From Anaerolineae bacterium (GTDB taxonomy: Bacteria > Chloroflexota > Anaerolineae > Anaerolineales > Anaerolineaceae): a DNA stretch of 8,332 bases. The notes under the pieces are model-generated. The model was not told where the DNA came from, did not search any database, and saw only the letters and a list, made by a program, of their open reading frames with translations. Position 1 is the stretch's first letter. Each line of letters starts with the position of its first letter. A program made the position numbers and the translations under genes. The stretch is from contig JACRAG010000482.1 in NCBI GenBank assembly GCA_016213455.1, positions 1 through 8,332 on the forward strand. The letters run 5' to 3'. This document shows positions 1-4,752 of the stretch, in pieces.

Positions 1-215
1 CCGAAGGCAAAAACCCGCTGTCCATCGACTCGAAAGAGCCGACCATTGACATTCAAGAATATGCGTACAATGAGACGCGCTACCGCATGCTTGTCCAGGC
101 CGACGAAGCGCGCGCCGAAATGCTGATGAAATCGGCTCGCGAAGACGCTTCCAAGCGCTGGGAACTGTACAAGCAGATGGCTGCCATCCAGTACAAAGCC
201 GATAACAACGACTGA
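1..215 (+). CDS. nifJ: Pyruvate:ferredoxin (flavodoxin) oxidoreductase, C-terminal fragment
   Basis: Only the last 70 codons are in the window; the reading frame starts at base 3 and ends with TGA at 213-215. The visible protein has KNPLSIDSKEPTIDIQEYAYNE followed by an RYRML segment and a SKRWELYKQMAA end. This is the typical C-terminal tail of single-chain pyruvate:ferredoxin oxidoreductases, where the NPxxxDSKxP motif follows the thiamine-diphosphate domain and a helical tail ends in RWxxYxxLA. The enzyme decarboxylates pyruvate to acetyl-CoA and CO2 and passes electrons to ferredoxin or flavodoxin in the cytoplasm, so it suggests anaerobic carbon metabolism. The catalytic and iron-sulfur domains lie outside the window, so substrate choice (pyruvate or another 2-oxoacid) cannot be checked here. 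The next gene starts 67 bp downstream on the same strand, with no terminator between them. Confidence 0.88.
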   Translation, partial: EGKNPLSIDSKEPTIDIQEYAYNETRYRMLVQADEARAEMLMKSAREDASKRWELYKQMAAIQYKADNND

Positions 216-229
216 TCCATGAACGCCAC

Positions 230-259
230 GCTGCGGTGCGCCGAAAGGCGTGCCGCAGC
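230..259 (+). other. Intercistronic hairpin with GAAA tetraloop
   Basis: Bases 230-242 and 247-259 can pair over 13 positions (11 Watson-Crick, two G-T wobbles) and close on the loop GAAA at 243-246, a GNRA-type tetraloop. No T-run follows, so it does not look like an intrinsic terminator. It lies between the nifJ stop and the ribosome binding site of the next gene. A role in mRNA processing or in stabilising the upstream transcript is inference. Confidence 0.65.
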
Positions 260-282
260 GGACGGATAACAAGGAGCACCGT

Positions 283-1290
283 ATGCCTGATTTGACGACT
301 ACCTATCTTGGTCTGACGCTGAAGAACCCGCTGGTGGCTTCGGCTTCGCCTTTCTCCAAAAAATTGGAAGGCATTAAGAAACTGGAAGATGCCGGCGCTT
401 CAGCGGTGGTGATGTACTCGCTCTTCGAAGAGCAGATTACCCATGAGAGCCTGGCCCTGGATCATTTCCTCAACCGCGGCACCGATTCCTACGCCGAGGC
501 GATGACCTACTTCCCCAACCTGGACAATTACAACATCGGCCCCGAAGACTACCTGGGCCTGATCGCCAAAGCCAAAGAGAGCGTGAGCATTCCGGTGATC
601 GGCAGCCTCAACGGCGTTTCGACGGGCGGCTGGGTGGACTATGCCAAGAAGATCGAAGCCGCCGGCGCGGATGCGCTGGAGCTGAACGTTTACTACATCG
701 CCACCGACACCGAGCTTTCCGCTTCCGATGTGGAACAGAACTATGTCAACCTGGTCAAGGATGTGCGCGCCCAGGTGAGCATTCCGCTGGCTGTCAAACT
801 CAGCCCGTACTTCACCGCGCTGCCCAACCTGGCCACCCGTCTGACCATGGCTGGCGCCAACGGCCTGGTGCTGTTCAACCGCTTCATGCAGCCGGATCTC
901 GACATTGAGACGCTGGAAGTGAAACCTGGACTGCGCCTGAGCGACTCCAGCGAACTGCGCCTGCCGCTGCGCTGGGTGGCGATTTTGAACGGCCGCGTCA
1001 ACTGCGACCTGGCCCTGACCACCGGCGTGCACTCCGGCACGGATGTGCTCAAAGCCATGATGGCCGGCGCCAAAGTGGCGATGACGGCTTCCGAGCTGCT
1101 GGACAAGGGTCTGGGGCGCGTGGGCGAGATGTTGAAGGAAATGACCGATTGGATGGAACAGTACGAGTACGAGTCGGTCAAGCAGATGCAGGGTTCGATG
1201 AGCCAACAGGCTGTGGCCGAACCGGCTGCGTTCGAGCGCGCCAATTACATGAAGGCGCTGCAGAGCTTCGACACCAAAAACCTGTACTAA
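283..1290 (+). CDS. Dihydroorotate dehydrogenase-like FMN protein encoded next to nifJ
   Basis: A 335-residue class 1 DHOD-type TIM barrel, full length for the family. The ATG at 283 is chosen because AAGGAG at 271-276 sits 6 nt upstream; a GTG at 250 in the same frame lies inside the hairpin stem and has no such site. Visible barrel motifs are [12 protein letters not shown] (15-26), IGSLNG (106-111), ALELNVYY (131-138), AVKLSP (170-175, with the lysine expected to contact FMN), LVLFNRF (195-201) and a [16 protein letters not shown] phosphate-binding segment (248-263). In true class 1 DHODs the asparagine of the ELN motif is followed by a loop with a catalytic Cys or Ser (N-x-S-C-P-N). Here it reads NVYYIATD, so orotate synthesis is doubtful. 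Genes annotated 'dihydroorotate dehydrogenase-like' are commonly found beside nifJ. The tight spacing and the shared terminator downstream support an operon, so a redox role tied to the oxidoreductase is plausible but unproven. Confidence 0.87.
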   Translation: MPDLTTTYLGLTLKNPLVASASPFSKKLEGIKKLEDAGASAVVMYSLFEEQITHESLALDHFLNRGTDSYAEAMTYFPNLDNYNIGPEDYLGLIAKAKESVSIPVIGSLNGVSTGGWVDYAKKIEAAGADALELNVYYIATDTELSASDVEQNYVNLVKDVRAQVSIPLAVKLSPYFTALPNLATRLTMAGANGLVLFNRFMQPDLDIETLEVKPGLRLSDSSELRLPLRWVAILNGRVNCDLALTTGVHSGTDVLKAMMAGAKVAMTASELLDKGLGRVGEMLKEMTDWMEQYEYESVKQMQGSMSQQAVAEPAAFERANYMKALQSFDTKNLY

Positions 1291-1309
1291 GCCTGAGTAG
1301 ATTGCAAAA

Positions 1310-1337
1310 GAGCCGCCCGGTTTGGGCGGCTCTTTTT
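1310..1337 (+). terminator. Rho-independent terminator of the nifJ operon
   Basis: A perfect 9-bp GC-rich stem (GAGCCGCCC at 1310-1318 with GGGCGGCTC at 1324-1332), a 5-nt loop, and five T at 1333-1337. It begins 19 bp after the DHOD-like stop codon. A run of four A precedes the stem at 1306-1309, so it may work weakly on the other strand too. Confidence 0.92.
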
Positions 1338-1366
1338 ATGTGCAAAGGCAAGGCGAGCGTCATGTC

Positions 1367-1510
1367 ATTTCGGGTAGGTTGGGTGAAGGGCGGGTACCCC
1401 GCCCGCAACCCAACATCCGACTCTGGGGTGTTGGGATACGGGCGCGCCAGATGGGTGGTGCTCCAACGTTTCACGCGCCCTCCTCCCAACCTACGGGAAA
1501 AGAGCAGCAC
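1367..1510. repeat. 144-bp palindromic intergenic repeat, copy 1
   Basis: Matches 1692-1835 at 137 of 144 positions without gaps. The ends form an imperfect inverted repeat: the left arm near 1368-1392 (TTTCGGGTAGGTTGGG, then GAAGGGCG) pairs with the right arm near 1476-1500 (CGCCC, then CCCAACCTACGGGAAA). The inside folds alternatively into two hairpins. Hairpin A spans 1378-1414, with 7+7 bp stems separated by a gaa/gca internal loop around a TAC loop. Hairpin B joins 1430-1446 to 1474-1490 (GTTGGG/CCCAAC and GGGCGCG/CGCGCCC). There is no coding capacity. It resembles a MITE or REP-like element; the TAGGTTGGG...CCCAAC motif resembles palindromes scattered in many bacterial genomes. Confidence 0.85.
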
Positions 1511-1564
1511 TATGCATGTCTGGGTAGGGTGCGTTGGCCCAAAGCGTACGAAGAATCCGTATCC

Positions 1565-1661
1565 TGTCATCGCGAGCCGGGCGTGGCGATCTCTCCCAGT
1601 GTGCAACCATCCGAGTCGGAGGTTGCTTCGCCGCCTCCTGCGGAGGCGACTCGCAACGACA
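1565..1661. repeat. TGTCATCGCGAG-type palindromic repeat
   Basis: The left end TGTCATCGCGAG (1565-1576) and the right end CTCGCAACGACA (1650-1661) are inverted copies of each other at 10 of 12 positions. Inside is a perfect 7-bp stem (1632-1638 with 1642-1648). This fits the widespread 'TGTCATTGCGAG ... CTCGCAATGACA' intergenic repeat family seen in many bacterial genomes. A second hairpin, ACGACATG at 1656-1663 with CATGTCGT at 1671-1678, overlaps the right end. Function unknown. Confidence 0.7.
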
Positions 1662-1691
1662 TGTTCCCCACATGTCGTCGTCGTGATGTTT

Positions 1692-1835
1692 ATTTCGGGT
1701 AGGTTGGGTGAAGGGCGGGTACCCCGCCCACAACCCAACATCCGTTTCAGGAGCGTTGGGATACGGGCGCGCCAGATGGGTGGTGCTCCAACGTTTCACG
1801 CGCCCTCCTCCCAACCTATGGGAAAAGAGCAGCAC
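1692..1835. repeat. 144-bp palindromic intergenic repeat, copy 2
   Basis: Direct copy of 1367-1510, with the same length and orientation. Five of the seven differences fall in a short stretch between hairpins A and B (about 1742-1755), one is in the 3' side of hairpin A, and one is in the right terminal arm. The preserved ends and hairpin arms suggest either recent duplication or constraint on structure. The shared sequence runs past the right inverted arm by about 10 bp (AGAGCAGCAC), so the true element boundary may not be the palindrome edge. Confidence 0.85.
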
Positions 1836-1846
1836 CTCATCATCGC

Positions 1847-1866
1847 ACGTCGTTACGAGCGAAGCC
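1847..1866. repeat. Degenerate TGTCATYGCGAG-type repeat end
   Basis: ACGTCGTTACGAGCGAAG resembles one end of the TGTCATTGCGAG family found complete at 1565-1661, here without a matching opposite end. It could be a truncated relic; the match is short. Confidence 0.35.
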
Positions 1867-1871
1867 TGGCA

Positions 1872-1892
1872 TAAACCCACGGGGTGGGTTTA
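1872..1892 (-). terminator. Hairpin overlapping the permease stop codon, possible terminator
   Basis: TAAACCCAC (1872-1880) and GTGGGTTTA (1884-1892) form a perfect 9-bp stem with a 3-nt loop. On the minus strand the stem begins with the TAA stop codon of the permease. There is no T-run after the stem on that strand, only the three T inside the arm. It may protect the mRNA 3' end or be a weak terminator; from its position it could also damp readthrough from the plus strand. Confidence 0.5.
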
Positions 1893-3722
1893 CATGCCCC
1901 AGAACAATTTCATCCCCAGCAGCAAAAACACAAAGGACACCAGCGCCAGCCGCCAGCCCACGCGGAAGAAATCCGCGAAGGTGTAATTGGCCGGACCGAT
2001 CATCAGCATGTTGACCGGGTGCGCCACCGGGGTGAAAAAAGCCATGGAGCAGCCGATGGCTGCCGCTACTGCCACGGCCTGCGGGTTGGCTCCCAGGCTG
2101 ATGGCCGCGGAAATGGCTACCGGCCCGGTGACCAGCGCGGTGACCTGCCCGCCCATCAACTGGGTCAGCGCCATGCTGAGCAAGAACGCCCCGGCTGCCA
2201 GCCCCAGCGGGCCGAGCGGCGCGACCAGCCGCACCATGCCGTCGCCGACCAGCCCCGCCAGCCCGGTGTTGACCATGGCGGTGGAGACGGCGTACATGCC
2301 GGCGATGAGGAAGATGGCCTGCCATTCGATGGCGCGGGTGGCCTCCTCCATGTTCATCAGGCCCATCAGCACCACCAGCAGCCCGGCGCACAACATGGCC
2401 AGGTACACCGGCGCGCCGGCGATGGCAGCCGCCACGGCAGCCGCCACGATGCCCGCAGACAGCAGCGCGCGGTTGCGGTTGATCGGCCGGTCGGATGGGT
2501 TGGACTCCAGCACGATGAAGAGCGGATTGGCGCGCAGGCGGCGCAGATTGTGCGGCTCGCCGACGATCAAGAGCGAGTCGCCCATCTCCAGCGGCATATC
2601 CGCCACGTTGGTGCGGGTGCTGCGCCCGCTGCGCAGCAGGGCAATGGCGGTGAAGCCGCTGGCCGAGCGGAAGTTCAGCTCTTTGAGCGTGCGGCCCAGC
2701 GCCGCCGAGCGCGGGGAGAGGATGATCTCAAGAAAGGTCAGCCCCAGGGTGGTGATGTGCTCGTGGGTTTCGTCTACCGCGGCGCCATCGGCCCGCAGCG
2801 GGGTGATGCGCTCGGCGCGACCCACCACCCACAGCACGTCGTCGGTCAGCAGGGTGAGCTGGGGCGAGATGGGAAAGATCAGGCGCCCGCCGCGCAGCGC
2901 CGCCACGGCAGCTACGCCCAGGCGCTCGCCCAGGCCCAGCATGGCCAGGGTCTGACCAGCCAGCGGTGATCCGGGCAGCAGGCGCACGCGCCACAGGCGT
3001 TCGGCCAGCTGGTAGGCGTCTTCCAGTTCGCTGCCGGTGGGGCGCTGGTCCAGCAGGGATAGGGTCGGCTCGTGTTCGGGCAGCAGGCGTTTGCCGGACA
3101 GCGCCAGGAAGAGGATGCCGGCCAGGGCGATCAACCCGCCGGTGGGGGTGAAGGCCAGCACGTCCAGGTGCGGCTGCGGCGGGTTGGCCAGGGGCAGCAG
3201 GTCGCTGACGATGATGTTGGCGGTGGTGAAGTAGGTGGCTACGCCGCCCAGCAGGGTTCCGTAGGAGACCGGCATGAGCAGGCGCGAGGGTCGCGTTTTG
3301 GAGAGGCGCGCGGCCTCCAGCGCGCCGGGCAGCAGTAGCGCGCCGGCGGCGATGTTGTTCATGAACAGGGAGAGGAAGGCCGCGGCGGCGGCGAACAGGC
3401 CGATCAGCGCGGCTTCGGAGCCGCGGCTGAGCCGCAGCAGCAGGCGGGCCATCAGGCGCGAGATGCCGGTTTTTTCCAGGCAGGCGGTGAGGATGAACAA
3501 CCCCAGCAGGGTGACCACCACCGGTTGGCCAAAACCGGTCAGAATTTTGGCGACCGCGCCCATGTCGCCGGGTTTGCCCAGCACGCCCAATCCGATCAAC
3601 TGGGCCAGCCCCAGCAAGGCAGCCATGCTCAGCGCAGCCAGATCGGCGCGCAGCTTGCCCACAGCCAGCAGGGCCAGCATGGAAAAAACGATGAAGACGA
3701 CGGTCCAGGCGGCGATTGTCAT
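1890..3722 (-). CDS. SLC13-type (DASS/ion transporter superfamily) permease with two TrkA-C domains
   Basis: A 610-residue inner-membrane protein built as membrane half, soluble middle, membrane half. Residues 1-210 hold the first hydrophobic bundle, with SLFMNNIAAGALLLPG (118-133) and MPVSYGTLLGG (150-160), the hallmark regions of SLC13-like anion/Na+ symporters. Residues about 244-308 and 328-395 are two TrkA-C (RCK-C) domains, each ending in a GD/DD-x-LxxVG strand (294-301 and 381-388), as in the YfbS-like subfamily. Residues 415-610 form the second bundle, with QLMGGQVTALVTGP (521-534) and FTPVAHPVNMLMIGP (563-577). The substrate cannot be read from sequence; sulfate, dicarboxylates or other anions are candidates, and TrkA-C domains usually sense a small ligand. 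The usual GTSTN-like substrate segment after LLGG is replaced by TYFTTANIIVS. The ATG at 3722 gives a natural first membrane helix, but no clear ribosome binding site precedes it. Confidence 0.85.
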   Translation of the reverse strand: MTIAAWTVVFIVFSMLALLAVGKLRADLAALSMAALLGLAQLIGLGVLGKPGDMGAVAKILTGFGQPVVVTLLGLFILTACLEKTGISRLMARLLLRLSRGSEAALIGLFAAAAAFLSLFMNNIAAGALLLPGALEAARLSKTRPSRLLMPVSYGTLLGGVATYFTTANIIVSDLLPLANPPQPHLDVLAFTPTGGLIALAGILFLALSGKRLLPEHEPTLSLLDQRPTGSELEDAYQLAERLWRVRLLPGSPLAGQTLAMLGLGERLGVAAVAALRGGRLIFPISPQLTLLTDDVLWVVGRAERITPLRADGAAVDETHEHITTLGLTFLEIILSPRSAALGRTLKELNFRSASGFTAIALLRSGRSTRTNVADMPLEMGDSLLIVGEPHNLRRLRANPLFIVLESNPSDRPINRNRALLSAGIVAAAVAAAIAGAPVYLAMLCAGLLVVLMGLMNMEEATRAIEWQAIFLIAGMYAVSTAMVNTGLAGLVGDGMVRLVAPLGPLGLAAGAFLLSMALTQLMGGQVTALVTGPVAISAAISLGANPQAVAVAAAIGCSMAFFTPVAHPVNMLMIGPANYTFADFFRVGWRLALVSFVFLLLGMKLFWGM

Positions 3723-3736
3723 GGTGGAAAGCTTTT

Positions 3737-3765
3737 AAAAAAACCCTCACCTAGGGGGTGAGGGT
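3737..3765 (-). terminator. Rho-independent terminator of the rpsU-infA operon
   Basis: ACCCTCACC (3743-3751) and GGTGAGGGT (3757-3765) make a perfect 9-bp stem with a 5-nt loop. On the minus strand it is followed directly by seven T (complement of A at 3737-3743). It starts 23 bp after the infA stop. The T-run ends only 14 bp before the permease ATG, so the permease relies on readthrough, on a promoter inside or before the terminator, or on a very short leader. Confidence 0.92.
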
Positions 3766-3788
3766 CATTATTTCGGACGAAAAGCGGA

Positions 3789-4046
3789 TTACGACATTTC
3801 CTCTTCAGGGCCGGCTTCATGAGATTTCTTCTGGCGGTACACAATCCGCCCGCGCGTCAGGTCGTACGGAGACATCTCCACCCGCACACGGTCGCCAAGC
3901 AGGATGCGAATGTAATATTTGCGCATTCTGCCGGACAGATAGGCCAGCACCTGGTGCCCGTTATCGAGTTTCACACGAAACTGCGTGGCGGGCAGGGCTT
4001 CCACAATCGTGCCGTCTACCTGGATTTTCTCTTCTTCTTTTGCCAT
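3789..4046 (-). CDS. infA: Translation initiation factor IF-1
   Basis: An 85-residue S1/OB-fold protein. The IF-1 pattern is clear: [22 protein letters not shown] at the N-terminus, then [19 protein letters not shown] and [19 protein letters not shown]-1 binds the A site of the 30S subunit and helps IF-2 and IF-3 select the initiator tRNA. The start at 4046 is supported by AAGGAG at 4051-4056, 4 nt upstream; a longer frame to 4106 would add 20 residues that no IF-1 has. The family normally ends near the GRIVYR strand at about 72 residues, so the 13-residue acidic tail (ending GPEEEMS) is an extension. It is encoded 56 bp after rpsU. infA is more often found near secY-map-rpmJ, so this may be a relocated or second copy. 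Confidence 0.95.
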   Translation of the reverse strand: MAKEEEKIQVDGTIVEALPATQFRVKLDNGHQVLAYLSGRMRKYYIRILLGDRVRVEMSPYDLTRGRIVYRQKKSHEAGPEEEMS

Positions 4047-4102
4047 ACTACTCCTTCCGAACAAGCCGGGCTGCGTCAGCAAACCCTGGGCTTCCCTGGA
4101 AA

Positions 4103-4306
4103 TCACGCATCCATACCTCGGCCGGTTTGGCGGCGTTTGATCCGGCGGATAGCCTTTTTCTTTTCAACCCGGCGCAGTTCACTCTTGCTGATGAACCAGC
4201 GTTTGCGACGAACGGTGCTCAACACACCACTCTTGACGACCTTTTTGCGGAAACGCTTCAGCAGTTGGTCTTGCGATTCATTGGGGCGAATAACGACTAC
4301 AGTCAT
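4103..4306 (-). CDS. rpsU: 30S ribosomal protein bS21
   Basis: A 67-residue, strongly basic protein matching bS21: [19 protein letters not shown], then [24 protein letters not shown] and a Lys/Arg-rich C-terminal helix. The length is normal for the family. bS21 binds the 30S platform near the anti-Shine-Dalgarno end of 16S rRNA and takes part in initiation. The ATG at 4304-4306 is preferred over an in-frame GTG at 4315 because GGAGGT ends 7 nt before the ATG, and the GTG overlaps that site. It is first gene of a two-gene unit with infA, has its own promoter (4464-4492), and its leader of about 150 nt contains a terminator-like hairpin (4340-4373). Confidence 0.95.
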   Translation of the reverse strand: MTVVVIRPNESQDQLLKRFRKKVVKSGVLSTVRRKRWFISKSELRRVEKKKAIRRIKRRQTGRGMDA

Positions 4307-4339
4307 GACTCTCACCTCCCTCCCTGCAAAGGCTAGGAT

Positions 4340-4373
4340 AAAAAATTCGGCTGGTCTTCACAGAAGCAGCCGA
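4340..4373 (-). promoter_or_regulatory. Terminator-like hairpin in the rpsU leader (candidate attenuator)
   Basis: On the minus strand TCGGCTG (4373-4367) pairs with CAGCCGA (4353-4347). An inner CTTC/GAAG pairing (4366-4363 with 4359-4356) has a 3-nt loop and a 2-nt bulge. After one A come six T (4345-4340). This is the form of an intrinsic terminator, yet it lies between the predicted promoter and the rpsU start, 33 bp upstream of the ATG. Upstream on the transcript, GCCGCGAG (4410-4403) could pair weakly with GCTCGGC overlapping the terminator's 5' arm, and CCCCTCCACC (4387-4378) could pair with the purine-rich ribosome binding region. Both alternatives are speculative. Confidence 0.6.
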
Positions 4374-4463
4374 GCAAGGTGGAGGGGTAACTCTAAACAA
4401 TACTCGCGGCACTCTGAGATAGGGACCTCGTACACAGTGGTTAAGGCACGATCCAGCGAAGCG

Positions 4464-4492
4464 ATTATACATCAGAGTCGGGCTTTTTGCAA
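4464..4492 (-). promoter_or_regulatory. Sigma-70-type promoter for rpsU-infA
   Basis: On the minus strand there is a perfect TATAAT -10 box (4469-4464) and a TTGCAA -35 box (4492-4487, 4 of 6 consensus bases) separated by exactly 17 bp. Transcription would begin near 4457, giving a leader of about 150 nt before the rpsU ATG. Confidence 0.72.
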
Positions 4493-4546
4493 TGGAGGGA
4501 TTGCGTCACCGCCCGGACTATTCGAAAAGTCACATCATATTCTTTG

Positions 4547-4598
4547 CCCCATCCCCCTTTTTCTCCCGCCCCAAAGCGTGGGGCGGGCCGGGGTGGGG
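4547..4598. repeat. GC-rich palindromic intergenic element
   Basis: A perfect 9-bp inner stem (CCCGCCCCA at 4565-4573 with TGGGGCGGG at 4579-4587) is flanked by outer arms CCCCATCCCC (4547-4556) and GGGGTGGGG (4590-4598) that can also pair with one bulge. It looks like a REP-type palindrome. It lies just upstream of the rpsU promoter, and the rest of the gap between it and the OB-fold gene (about 4600-4690) shows nothing I can name. Confidence 0.55.
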
Positions 4599-4691
4599 TT
4601 GGTCTTTGAAACTTTGTGAAAGTCCAGTTATCTCACCGCCAGGGCTATCTGCAAAGTATGCGACCAACCCTGGCTCTCCGCGTTTAAACAG

Positions 4692-4719
4692 AAAACCGGC
4701 TATTTTTACAGCCGGTTTT
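4692..4719 (-). terminator. Terminator hairpin downstream of the OB-fold gene
   Basis: AAAACCGGCT (4692-4701) and AGCCGGTTTT (4710-4719) form a perfect 10-bp stem with an 8-nt loop, 33 bp past the stop codon of the minus-strand gene at 4753. The A/T arm ends give a four-T tail on both strands, so it may act in both directions. Confidence 0.78.
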
Positions 4720-4752
4720 GCGCTACCAGTAAAGAGGGAAAGAGATGAAGGC

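Larger units (their letters stand above)
1338..1889. other. Gene-free, repeat-rich gap between convergent operons
   Basis: No open frame here has a ribosome binding site or a recognisable protein. The frames that cross this stretch run through palindromic repeats, on both strands. Contents in order: first 144-bp palindromic element (1367-1510); a short GGGTAGGGTGCGTT-type fragment near 1523-1553, resembling the left arm of another common intergenic palindrome; a TGTCATCGCGAG-type palindrome (1565-1661); a small hairpin (1656-1678); second 144-bp element (1692-1835); and a degenerate TGTCATYGCGAG-like end near 1847-1866. Confidence 0.8.

Noticed and set aside
250..282. Upstream GTG start for the DHOD-like gene
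   Set aside because: The GTG lies inside the 3' arm of a strong hairpin and lacks a Shine-Dalgarno sequence, whereas the ATG at 283 has AAGGAG 6 nt upstream.
400..1244. Minus-strand open frames opposite the DHOD-like gene
   Set aside because: The plus-strand gene has a strong ribosome binding site, a conserved barrel and an operon context; the antisense frames show nothing recognisable.
1367..1835. Possible minimal CRISPR array from the two repeats
   Set aside because: The units are 144 bp with a 181-bp spacer, only two copies, and no cas genes; they are palindromic intergenic elements.
1149..1986. Several open frames on both strands across the repeat region
   Set aside because: They run out of real genes into palindromic repeats, have no ribosome binding sites, and repeat the same peptide twice because of the duplicated 144-bp element.
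1884..2969. Plus-strand open frames (361 and 322 codons) opposite the permease
   Set aside because: They lie antisense to a protein with clear transmembrane and TrkA-C structure; no ribosome binding sites or known domains.
4047..4106. Extended infA start adding 20 residues
   Set aside because: The added part has no IF-1 similarity and would run through the AAGGAG site that serves the ATG at 4046.
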